Origin: Clostridia bacterium
Lineage (GTDB): Bacteria > Bacillota > Clostridia > Lachnospirales > JAOARL01
Direction of reading: 5' to 3'
Assembly (NCBI GenBank): GCA_025210555.1
Contig: JAOARL010000006.1
Coordinates: 1-50,216, forward strand
DNA length: 50,216 nucleotides
A program made the position numbers and the translations under genes. Under the pieces are notes generated by a model. The model did no database searches and had not been told where the DNA came from. It worked only from the letters and a program-made list of their open reading frames with translations. How positions within the stretch are numbered: the stretch's first letter is position 1; each line of letters begins with the position of its first letter. This document shows positions 43,171 to 50,216 of the stretch, one piece after another.

Positions 43171-45600
43171 TCATTCCTTTATTTCTACTTCAATTTTTTC
43201 ATCTATGTTTGTTATATGTAATACTCTCTTATCTTTTATTTTACCTTCTAAAACTTTCTCAGCTAATATATTTTCGATATTATCTTGTATAGCTCTTTTT
43301 AAAGGTCTTGCTCCATAATTTTCATCATATGATTTTTCAACTATGAACTCTAATACGCTTTCATCAACTTCAACGTCTAAAAGCATATTTTCTTTAATTC
43401 TTTCTCTAAGTTCATTTATAAGTATTCTTGATATTTCCTTAGTATTATCTTTACTAAGTCTTCTAAATACAACTAAATCATCGATTCTATTTATAAATTC
43501 TGGTTTAAGTCTATCTTTTACTATCTTAAGTATCTTATCTTTAATCGCCTCATAATCAGTTTCACTATTTTCTTCTGATTTAAATCCTAACTTTTTATTA
43601 GCTACAATTTCTTTAGCACCCATGTTAGAAGTCATTATTATAACAGTATTTTTAAAGTCTATCTTTCTCCCCTGCGCATCTGTTATATGACCATCGTCTA
43701 ACACTTGTAAAAGTATATTAAATACATCTGGATGAGCTTTTTCAATCTCATCAAAAAGAACTACTGAATAAGGTTTTCTTCTTATTTGTTCACTTAATTG
43801 TCCACCTTCTTCGTAACCAACATAACCTGGTGGTGAACCTATAAGTTTAGATACATTGTGTTTTTCCATATACTCTGACATATCTACTCTTATAAGTGAT
43901 TCTTTTGTTCCAAATAGTGTTTCTGATAAAACTTTCGTAAGTTCTGTCTTACCAACACCTGTTGGACCTAAGAATAAGAATGAACCAATAGGTCTTTTAG
44001 GATCTTTTAATCCTACTCTTCCTCTTCTTATTGCTTTTGACAGACTCTTTATGGCATCATCTTGACCTATTATTTTCTCCATAAGTATCTTTTCAAGATC
44101 TTTAAGCTTCTTACTTTCTTCTTCTTCAATCTTTTTAACTGGAATTCCTGTCCATGTTGAAATTACTTCTGCAATTTCCTCTTCATCTACTGTTTGGCTA
44201 ATACCTTGATTTGAATCATTCCAATTAAGTAATGCATTATCAAGCTTAGCTTTAAGATCAGTTTGCTTCTTTTTAATTATTCCAGCCTTCTCATATTCTT
44301 CTGATTTTATAGCTTCTTCTTTGTCAACTTCAAGTTTCTCTAACTCTTTTTCTATATCTTTTACTTCTGGTGGAGCTGTAAAAATTTTAAGTCTTACTTT
44401 AGAAGCAGCCTCATCAATTAAATCAATAGCCTTATCTGGTAAAAATCTATCTGTTATAAATCTATTTGATAACTTAACTGAAGCTTTTATAGCCTCATCC
44501 GTTATCTTAACACTATGATGTGTTTCATATTTCTCTCTTAGTCCATCCAATATTTTAAGAGCTTGTGCTTCTGTAGGCTCTTCTACTAATATTGATTGGA
44601 AACGTCTCTCAAGCGCTGCATCCTTTTCTATATGCTTTCTATACTCATCTATAGTAGTAGCACCTACTACTTGAACTTCTCCTCTTGCAAGAGAAGGTTT
44701 TAATATATTTGATGCATCTATAGCACCATCTGCTGCTCCTGCTCCTACGATTGTATGAAGCTCGTCAATAAAAAGTATTACATCTCTAGCATTTATAACT
44801 TCTTCTATAGCTTTTTTTATTCTTCCTTCAAACTCCCCACGGTATTTAGCTCCTGCTACCATTGATGATAAATCAAGGCTCACTACTCTTTTTCCTTTTA
44901 ATAGTTCAGGTATATTTCCCTCAACAATTTTTTGAGCTAACCCTTCAATAATTGCAGTTTTACCAACACCTGGTTCTCCAATTAAAACTGGATTGTTTTT
45001 TGTTCTTCTACTTAATATTTGTATTACTCTTTCAATCTCTTCTTTTCTTCCTATAATTGGATCAAACTTTTGCATCTTAGCAAGCTCTGTGAAATCTCTA
45101 CTGAACTTATCTAGAGTTGGCGTATTACTGTCCTTTTTCTCATATGATGTGTTAATTTCTCTATTAGTAGATACTACATTTAATATTTCATCATATATTC
45201 TAGGTATGTTAATTTTATAACTAACTAATACCTTAACTGCAACACTATCTCTTTCTTTCATAAGAGCTATTAAGAGATGCTCTGTCCCCACATAACCTGC
45301 CCCTAATCTAACAGCCTCATGTAGTGCATCTTCAAATATTCTCTTAACTCTTGGTGTATATTCTATATTCTTACTGTGATTTAAATCATCTTCTTTACCC
45401 ACAAAAAACTCAATTTTCTCGTATATTTTTTTACTATCTAATTCTTGGTTTAATAGAGCCTTGGCAGCAATTGAATCTTTCACTTTTGATAGTCCGTATA
45501 ATATATGTTCTGATGCTATATATAAGTGTCCAAATTCTTTTGCTACTTTCTCTGCATTATCAATTGCCATTTGTGCTTTCTTAGTGAATTTTTCAAACAT
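43171..45600 (-). CDS. clpC: ClpC AAA+ unfoldase
   Basis: The 809-aa protein has the Clp N-domain (about 1-145, two repeats), AAA1 with GEPGVGKT (about 208), a middle domain with an UVR-like helix (EYEKAGIIKKKQTDL) and AAA2 with GPTGVGKTELTK (about 543). It unfolds phosphoarginine-marked proteins for ClpP. It is translated right after mcsB (two bases), with mcsA upstream. Confidence 0.97.
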   Translation of the reverse strand: MFEKFTKKAQMAIDNAEKVAKEFGHLYIASEHILYGLSKVKDSIAAKALLNQELDSKKIYEKIEFFVGKEDDLNHSKNIEYTPRVKRIFEDALHEAVRLGAGYVGTEHLLIALMKERDSVAVKVLVSYKINIPRIYDEILNVVSTNREINTSYEKKDSNTPTLDKFSRDFTELAKMQKFDPIIGRKEEIERVIQILSRRTKNNPVLIGEPGVGKTAIIEGLAQKIVEGNIPELLKGKRVVSLDLSSMVAGAKYRGEFEGRIKKAIEEVINARDVILFIDELHTIVGAGAADGAIDASNILKPSLARGEVQVVGATTIDEYRKHIEKDAALERRFQSILVEEPTEAQALKILDGLREKYETHHSVKITDEAIKASVKLSNRFITDRFLPDKAIDLIDEAASKVRLKIFTAPPEVKDIEKELEKLEVDKEEAIKSEEYEKAGIIKKKQTDLKAKLDNALLNWNDSNQGISQTVDEEEIAEVISTWTGIPVKKIEEEESKKLKDLEKILMEKIIGQDDAIKSLSKAIRRGRVGLKDPKRPIGSFLFLGPTGVGKTELTKVLSETLFGTKESLIRVDMSEYMEKHNVSKLIGSPPGYVGYEEGGQLSEQIRRKPYSVVLFDEIEKAHPDVFNILLQVLDDGHITDAQGRKIDFKNTVIIMTSNMGAKEIVANKKLGFKSEENSETDYEAIKDKILKIVKDRLKPEFINRIDDLVVFRRLSKDNTKEISRILINELRERIKENMLLDVEVDESVLEFIVEKSYDENYGARPLKRAIQDNIENILAEKVLEGKIKDKRVLHITNIDEKIEVEIKE

Positions 45601-45602
45601 TG

Positions 45603-46634
45603 CTATTCCTCCTTACCAAATTGTTCTCTAATATATGTTGCTCTTTTTATGTCTCTTTCTTTTAATGTCAATTTTCTACCTTCCATTTCTTGGAGTCTTG
45701 ATGGCCCCATCATAAGCATAATCTTATATATATTTTCCTTGAGCTTAGGTTCTTTTAAAATTCCAGTTTCAAATCCAAGTTTTACATCTGATAATAATAT
45801 CATTGCTTCAAGTGGATTCATTATTCTAGAATATTTAAGATTTGCATATGATTTATATATTTTATCTTCAAACTCTAATGAGTCAGCATCTAATATTTCT
45901 GATCTCATTTTAATCTCTTGATTAATTATTTTATTCTTTATATCTTTAAGTTCATCTATTATTGCTTCTTCTTTTTTTCCCATTGTATATTGGTTACAGA
46001 TATAATACATACTTCCAAATGAGTCTACTCTATCTCCATACATACCCTTTATCTGCATTCCCAATTTATGTAACGCTGAACTTATTTCTTTTATTTGACC
46101 TATAAGCTCAAGTATAGGTATATGAACCATATATGAAGCTTTAAGTCCTGTTCCAGTATTACCTGGTGAAGCTGTTAAATATCCATATTTATCATGAAAT
46201 GCATATTCTAAATGTTTTTCTAAAATAGCATCTGTTTCTTGAGCTATCTTATAAGCTTCATCAACTGAATCACCTGGACATATAACTTGTATTCTTATAT
46301 GATCATCTTCATTTATCATAATACTAATTTCTTCATCCGTTTTAACAAGAACTGCTGAACCTGTTGCATCATCTTCAGTAAGCCTTCTAGTTATAACATG
46401 CTTCTCTACCATTTTCCTCTTTGTATATTTATCCACATCCGTGAGTTCAATAAAGTCAAATTCTTTTTCAAGATTAATTGCAGCTTTTCTAACCTTTGTA
46501 ATTACCTCTTCCTTTTGCTTTTCAGTCATTTTTGCAGGAAATGGATAATCCTTAAGGTTTCTCGCAAGCCTAACCCTTGTAGAGATAATTATATTCTCAT
46601 CACTACCTCTTTTTTCATACCACTTAGTTACCAT
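45603..46634 (-). CDS. mcsB: Protein arginine kinase McsB
   Basis: The protein has the phosphagen-kinase fold with STRVRLARNLKDYPFP (N-terminal), a regulatory arginine region and SPGNTGTGLKASYMVHIP near the active site. It phosphorylates arginines to target proteins to ClpCP. The ATG at 46634 overlaps the last bases of mcsA; the GTG at 46643 has a poorer RBS. Length and motif order match Firmicutes McsB. Confidence 0.95.
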   Translation of the reverse strand: MVTKWYEKRGSDENIIISTRVRLARNLKDYPFPAKMTEKQKEEVITKVRKAAINLEKEFDFIELTDVDKYTKRKMVEKHVITRRLTEDDATGSAVLVKTDEEISIMINEDDHIRIQVICPGDSVDEAYKIAQETDAILEKHLEYAFHDKYGYLTASPGNTGTGLKASYMVHIPILELIGQIKEISSALHKLGMQIKGMYGDRVDSFGSMYYICNQYTMGKKEEAIIDELKDIKNKIINQEIKMRSEILDADSLEFEDKIYKSYANLKYSRIMNPLEAMILLSDVKLGFETGILKEPKLKENIYKIMLMMGPSRLQEMEGRKLTLKERDIKRATYIREQFGKEE

Positions 46635-47124
46635 CAGAAACACTTCCCTGCTCTAATAGCTTTATTTCATCTCTTAACCTTGCTGCTTTTTCATATTCTT
46701 CTAATTCAATATACTCCTGAAGTTTTCCTTTTAAGTTCTGTAGCTTTCTCTCAACTTTAACTTCATCTTTAGCAATTTCTGGAACATTCCCAACATGTAT
46801 ACTTTTACCATGTATTTTCATAAATAAATCATCTAAATATTTATTAAAAACATCATAGCAACAAGGGCACCCAAATTTCTCGAGTTCCCTTAATTCTTCT
46901 AATTCCATGCCACAGCAATCACATTTCAGTTCAATAGTGTTTTCTATCTTACTTGTTACTATCTGCTTTAAAAAAGCATTAAAAGATAGTTCATCACTAT
47001 ATCTTATTTTGTTAACGTCATTAGCACATTTATTACATAAATGTAATTTTACTTTCTTATTCTGTTCATTAATTTGTGTAAGATTTACTGTAGCTTCCTT
47101 TATATTGCATTTATCACATAGCAT
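46624..47124 (-). CDS. mcsA: McsA zinc-binding activator of McsB
   Basis: The 166-aa protein has four zinc pairs: CDKC, CNKC, CDCC and CPCC, followed by a C-terminal UVR motif (about 130-165, EYIELEEYEKAARLRDEI). It activates McsB. In most Firmicutes ctsR precedes it; here a coiled-coil protein gene does. Confidence 0.95.
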   Translation of the reverse strand: MLCDKCNIKEATVNLTQINEQNKKVKLHLCNKCANDVNKIRYSDELSFNAFLKQIVTSKIENTIELKCDCCGMELEELRELEKFGCPCCYDVFNKYLDDLFMKIHGKSIHVGNVPEIAKDEVKVERKLQNLKGKLQEYIELEEYEKAARLRDEIKLLEQGSVSDGN

Positions 47125-47152
47125 ATAAATCCCTACTCTCTCCTCTTAAACT

Positions 47153-47527
47153 TTATTTTTCAGTTTTGTCTTCATCATCTTGATCTTCTGAATTTATAAA
47201 AGATGGTAATTCTTCCGTATCTTTTAGTTCTTCCATTTTTTCCGCTTTCTTTGCTTCTTCTAACTCTTTTTCTAAAACAACAATCTCTTCTTCTTTTTTA
47301 ATTATAGCTGCTATTTTTTCTTGTCTTTCATCTTCAGCATCTCTTTCTTCTAAATAAGCTGTGTAAACTAATTCACCTAACTCTGTAAATAATTTTTTAA
47401 TTTCAATTTTCTGTTTTTGTATCTCTATCTCTATTTTTGCAATACCTGCAAATTCAGTAGCTTTTTCACCTACAAATTCAGCTGCATCAGCAACTTGTTT
47501 CTTAAATCTTCCCCAAAATTTTTCCAT
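47153..47527 (-). CDS. Coiled-coil protein at the head of the mcsA-mcsB-clpC operon
   Basis: The 124-aa protein has an amphipathic N-terminus (MEKFWGRFKKQVADAAEFVG) then a long coiled coil (about 30-100) rich in Glu and Lys, with an acidic tail (SEDQDDEDKTEK). It has no HTH and so is not CtsR. It lies 28 bp before mcsA with RBS AGGAGG, and its promoter is at 47566-47594. It may be a phasin-like or stress-response scaffold; function unknown. Confidence 0.65.
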   Translation of the reverse strand: MEKFWGRFKKQVADAAEFVGEKATEFAGIAKIEIEIQKQKIEIKKLFTELGELVYTAYLEERDAEDERQEKIAAIIKKEEEIVVLEKELEEAKKAEKMEELKDTEELPSFINSEDQDDEDKTEK

Positions 47528-47565
47528 TTTATTTCCTCCTAATATTTATAATTTGCTTACCTATA

Positions 47566-47594
47566 ATTTTACCATAACAGATATTTTAAGTAAA
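47566..47594 (-). promoter_or_regulatory. Promoter of the coiled-coil-mcsA-mcsB-clpC operon
   Basis: On the minus strand TTTACT (47589-47594), a 17-bp spacer and TAAAAT preceded by TGG (47566-47571) form an extended -10 promoter. No tandem CtsR heptamer is visible. An imperfect inverted repeat lies just upstream (about 47594-47613). Confidence 0.65.
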
Positions 47595-47618
47595 CCACTA
47601 TAAATAGTAGTTAGGCAC

Positions 47619-47644
47619 AAAAAAAGAACCACTGAATGTGGTTC
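47619..47644 (-). terminator. Intrinsic terminator of the DUF975 gene
   Basis: On the minus strand GAACCAC and GUGGUUC form a 7-bp stem with loop AUUCA, followed by seven U. Confidence 0.88.
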
Positions 47645-47648
47645 ACTT

Positions 47649-48341
47649 TTATTCTTTATAATTAACTTTTAAATCTTCATAAAAATATGCTATTGCTAGA
47701 TACATTTTAAATCCTATGTACGCAGAGAAAATATAATAACCAATTACACTAGCTAGTAAAATAGCATTACTTAACCCTTCAGTAATTGCAAATCCATATA
47801 TAGCAACATTTACTGCTGATAATAAGATTACTAACAAGAATATTTGTAATAAATAGCTTAATACTAATTTGAATAATTTCATTTTATTTCCATCCATCAT
47901 TTTTCTACTTCTAGTAATTAAATTATTAGCTGTTTCTTCTTCCCCATCAGCTAATAAGAAAAACGTCATAGAATATGAAAACGCCTTAATAAATATAGGT
48001 ATATACAACACACACATCCATAATGTTAAATATACACAGTATAACCAATAAGTAGCTGTTGACAATCCTTTCTTATCTACGAAATGATCGAACATAGTAT
48101 CTATATCTGTTTCCTTATCCCTTGTAAGCTGAAGAAGAAACTTCACAAATCCCATGCATAAAGTTGGAATTCCTACTATTAACCAGATTATATTTATAAC
48201 CGGTATAAACATAGGCAGTATTGCTGCTACTGTATAAACTAGTAGACCTAATGCTATTTTAATTATTACAGACTTGTCTTTTACTAATTCATTAACTTGC
48301 TCTCTTATCTCCTCATTATCTTTTAAATTTTCAAAATTCAT
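47649..48341 (-). CDS. DUF975 family integral membrane protein
   Basis: This 230-aa protein has five to six hydrophobic segments and the DUF975 signature: PIFIKAFSYSMTFFLLADGEEETANNLITRSRKMMDGNKMKLFKL, seen here across about residues 115-160. The family is widespread in Firmicutes without a known role. It is divergent from nfo and ends at its own terminator. Confidence 0.8.
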   Translation of the reverse strand: MNFENLKDNEEIREQVNELVKDKSVIIKIALGLLVYTVAAILPMFIPVINIIWLIVGIPTLCMGFVKFLLQLTRDKETDIDTMFDHFVDKKGLSTATYWLYCVYLTLWMCVLYIPIFIKAFSYSMTFFLLADGEEETANNLITRSRKMMDGNKMKLFKLVLSYLLQIFLLVILLSAVNVAIYGFAITEGLSNAILLASVIGYYIFSAYIGFKMYLAIAYFYEDLKVNYKE

Positions 48342-48438
48342 TTTTCCCCTCCTAAATTTTAATAACTCTATTTTACTCTAATATGTTTTTGATGTAAATA
48401 TACTCTAATTCTTTTACTAGTATCTATCACACTTTATA

Positions 48439-48447
48439 TGTTATAAT
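48439..48447 (+). promoter_or_regulatory. Extended -10 of the nfo promoter
   Basis: TGTTATAAT (TGnTATAAT) lies about 30 bp before the nfo ATG; a weak or absent -35 is typical of this type. Confidence 0.5.
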
Positions 48448-48475
48448 TCACACATATTATTTTAGGAGGTTTTAT

Positions 48476-49354
48476 ATGTTACTTGGATCACATGTTTCAA
48501 TGTCAAAAGGCTTAGTTGGCGCAGCCAAAGAAGCCCACTCATATGGAGCTAATACATTTATGTTATACACAGGAGCACCACAAAACACGAAAAGAAAACC
48601 AATAGAAGAATTAAAGGTTAAAGAAGGTTTTGAATATATGAAAGAAAATAATCTAGATAGTTTTGTAGTTCATGCACCTTACATAATAAATCTTGCATCT
48701 TACAAAGAGCATATCTTTGATCTAGCAGTAAGTTTTTTAGAGGAAGAAATAAAAAGAACAGAAGCTATGGGTTCAAAATACCTCGTACTTCATCCTGGAG
48801 CTTTTACTGATAAAGATATGGAATATGGAATAAATAGAATCGCTGAAGGTTTAAATATGGTTCTAAAAGAAGAACAAAATGTTATCGTTTGTCTTGAAAC
48901 TATGGCTGGAAAAGGTTCCGAAGTTGGAAGTAAGTTCGAAGAACTAAAAGCTATTATAGACAAAGTAGAATTAAAAGAAAAAATTGCAGTATGTTTTGAT
49001 ACTTGCCACACTCATGATGCAGGCTATAATATAACGACTGACTTTGAAGGTGTTTTAGATGAGTTTGATGAATTGCTTGGTTTAGATCTAATTAAGGTAT
49101 TACACATAAATGGATCTTTAAATCCTCAAGGTGCAAAAAAAGACAGACATGCTAATATTTCAGCAACTGATGAAAACAACGAACGCGGAAAAGACTATAT
49201 AGGCTCAGAAGTAATTTACTCTATTGTTCATAACAAACGTTTAGAAGGAAAATATTTTATACTTGAGACTCCATGGCTTGATAAAAAGACTAATTTATAT
49301 AAAGTGGAAATAGAAATGTTAAGGAGTGAGAAAGCTTATGATATTAAAAGATAA
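48476..49354 (+). CDS. nfo: Deoxyribonuclease IV / AP endonuclease (Nfo family)
   Basis: This 292-aa TIM-barrel enzyme begins LLGSHVSMSKGL and has the zinc-site residues in FVVHAPYIINLAS, VLHPGAFTD, VCLETMAGKG, VCFDTCHTHDAGY and the HINGSLNPQGAKKDRHANI block (usually HLNDS; here Gly-Ser). It cuts abasic sites in base excision repair. An SDR gene begins within its last codons. Confidence 0.95.
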   Translation: MLLGSHVSMSKGLVGAAKEAHSYGANTFMLYTGAPQNTKRKPIEELKVKEGFEYMKENNLDSFVVHAPYIINLASYKEHIFDLAVSFLEEEIKRTEAMGSKYLVLHPGAFTDKDMEYGINRIAEGLNMVLKEEQNVIVCLETMAGKGSEVGSKFEELKAIIDKVELKEKIAVCFDTCHTHDAGYNITTDFEGVLDEFDELLGLDLIKVLHINGSLNPQGAKKDRHANISATDENNERGKDYIGSEVIYSIVHNKRLEGKYFILETPWLDKKTNLYKVEIEMLRSEKAYDIKR

Positions 49355-50069
49355 AGTAGTAGTAGTTACTGGTTCTAGTAGAGGTATAGGATATGCAATA
49401 GCAAAAAAATTTCTTTCCGAAGGAGCTATTGTTATAATCAACAACTCAACCGATAGTGAAATATTAGAAGATGTAACTAGAGATTTAGGGCCAAACTGTT
49501 ATGGTGTTACTGCTGATGTTTCAAACTTTGAAGAAACCAAAAGAATGTTTGAAGAAATTTATAATGATTTTGGAAATATTGATGTGCTTGTTAATAACGC
49601 TGGAATATCTCATATAGGACTATTCCAAGATATGGATTTAGAGGATTGGAATAAAATCATAAATACTAACCTCTCTTCTATGTTCAACACAACAAAACAA
49701 GTTATACCAAATATGGTTAATAATAAAACTGGTAAAATAATAAATATTTCTTCTATATGGGGAAATGTTGGCGCATCTTGCGAAGTAGCATATTCTGCTA
49801 GCAAAGGTGGTGTTAATAGTTTTACCAAGGCTTTAGCAAAAGAAATTGCACCATCTGGTATATATGTTAACGCTATAGCCTGTGGTGTTATAAATACAGA
49901 AATGAATAATCATTTAAGTGAAAAAGATAAATTAGATCTTGCTGGTGATATTCCAATGTCAAGATTTGGAGAAGCTACTGAAGTTGCAAATCTTTGTATT
50001 TACTTAGCATCTAGTGATTCTAGTTATTTAACAGGTCAAGTTATAACACTTGATGGTGGAATATTGTAA
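49338..50069 (+). CDS. Short-chain dehydrogenase/reductase (FabG-like)
   Basis: The 243-aa protein has the NAD(P) motif TGSSRGIGYA, the NNAG motif and the catalytic YSASK with an upstream Ser (INISSIWG). It ends with the ITLDGG tail typical of 3-oxoacyl-ACP reductases. The ATG at 49338 overlaps the end of nfo by 17 bp and follows AAGGAG; the GTG at 49326 is too close to that RBS. FabG function is likely but not certain, because no other fab gene is in the window. Confidence 0.85.
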   Translation: MILKDKVVVVTGSSRGIGYAIAKKFLSEGAIVIINNSTDSEILEDVTRDLGPNCYGVTADVSNFEETKRMFEEIYNDFGNIDVLVNNAGISHIGLFQDMDLEDWNKIINTNLSSMFNTTKQVIPNMVNNKTGKIINISSIWGNVGASCEVAYSASKGGVNSFTKALAKEIAPSGIYVNAIACGVINTEMNNHLSEKDKLDLAGDIPMSRFGEATEVANLCIYLASSDSSYLTGQVITLDGGIL

Positions 50070-50099
50070 CAAAAAAATAAGTCTATTGATACTAATACC

Positions 50100-50117
50100 T
50101 GTCAAGTTCCGATTAAA
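50100..50117. repeat. Candidate terminal inverted repeat of an IS3-family element
   Basis: TGTCAAGTTCCGATTAAA, starting with TG as in IS3 ends, lies just outside the transposase stop and marks the likely edge of the element. The opposite end is beyond the window, so the repeat cannot be confirmed. Confidence 0.45.
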
Positions 50118-50124
50118 TAAAAAA

Positions 50125-50216
50125 TTAAATCGCAGTCTTGAATTCGTTAGGTGATAGATATCCAAGACACTTTTGAATACGTTCATTGTTATACCAATGG
50201 ACGTATTTTTTTATGC
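50125..50216 (-). mobile_element. IS3-family transposase (partial, C-terminal end)
   Basis: From the right edge, the minus strand encodes the end of the OrfB integrase: KKYVHWYNNERIQKCLGYLS followed by PNEFKTAI and a stop at 50125. The W-Y-N-x2-R-x-Q/H-x3-G-Y-x-S-P pattern is the classic C-terminus of IS3/IS150-type transposases. The rest lies beyond the window, so completeness is unknown. The insertion is about 30 bp after the SDR gene, between genes. Confidence 0.88.

Noticed and set aside
1-50216. CRISPR arrays, tRNA or rRNA genes
   Set aside because: I saw no regularly spaced repeats and no cloverleaf or rRNA-like sequence; the only direct repeats are the 19-bp duplication and the 207-bp leader duplication. 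Short tRNA-like stretches could be missed by eye.

Overview
The window reads as chromosomal DNA of a low-GC, AT-rich Gram-positive bacterium of the Clostridia type. Supporting signs are spoVG, a T-box in front of leuS, McsA/McsB/ClpC, DnaD plus a DnaI-type helicase loader, a 2-hydroxyacyl-CoA dehydratase activase-like giant protein, type Ib DAHP synthase, strong AAGGAGG-type ribosome binding sites and many intrinsic terminators with U-runs. The species cannot be named from the sequence. Most genes lie on the minus strand; the plus strand carries only a 51-aa membrane peptide with ychF, murC-dnaD-dnaI, and nfo with an SDR gene.

Layout from low to high coordinates. 1-3324: two secreted fibronectin type III proteins, the first running off the left edge. 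3441-6481: ygiQ and two small membrane-associated proteins, then a structured RNA with its own promoter (6580-6712). 6752-8242: DAHP synthase preceded by two tandem copies of an aromatic-rich 35-residue leader ORF, each followed by an intrinsic terminator. 8261-10522: a protein of unknown function and a cysteine-synthase/DapF-like fusion with a structured leader and terminator. 10528-11778: an orphan PBECR-like nuclease and a HigBA-type toxin-antitoxin pair. 11809-16280: EamA transporter, RsmF-like methyltransferase, PilZ, Nudix and ParB-like proteins. 16437-17744: small membrane peptide and ychF. 17742-20696: three unrecognised proteins. 20757-28398: thiI, cysteine desulfurase, MATE exporter, addA and a membrane protein. 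28448-32317: spoVG, then murC-dnaD-dnaI. 32322-35174: a PerR-type regulator, rubredoxin-reductase-like protein, CcdA and TlpA-like protein. 35195-37909: leuS with its T-box. 37910-47594: YvyF-like protein, giant activase-like protein, MscS, and a clpC-mcsB-mcsA operon without ctsR. 47619-50069: a DUF975 membrane protein, nfo and an SDR. 50100-50216: the end of an IS3-family element.

The most interesting system is the control region of the DAHP synthase gene. A near-consensus promoter at 8214-8242 drives, in series, leader ORF 1, terminator 1, leader ORF 2, terminator 2 and aroF. Both ORFs share a block of 16 identical residues containing Phe-Phe-Trp-Gly-Tyr-Tyr-Tyr and Phe-Phe-Gly-Tyr, so one ribosome could sense all three products of the pathway. 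In both copies the Gly-Phe-Phe codons can pair with the 5' arm of the following terminator, which would serve as an antiterminator. This looks like duplicated ribosome-mediated attenuation in a lineage where T-boxes usually do this work; a T-box controls leuS in this same window. Other items worth checking are the DapF-like fusion that lacks both catalytic cysteines together with its structured leader, the RNA at 6580-6712, and the unrecognised operon at 17742-20696.
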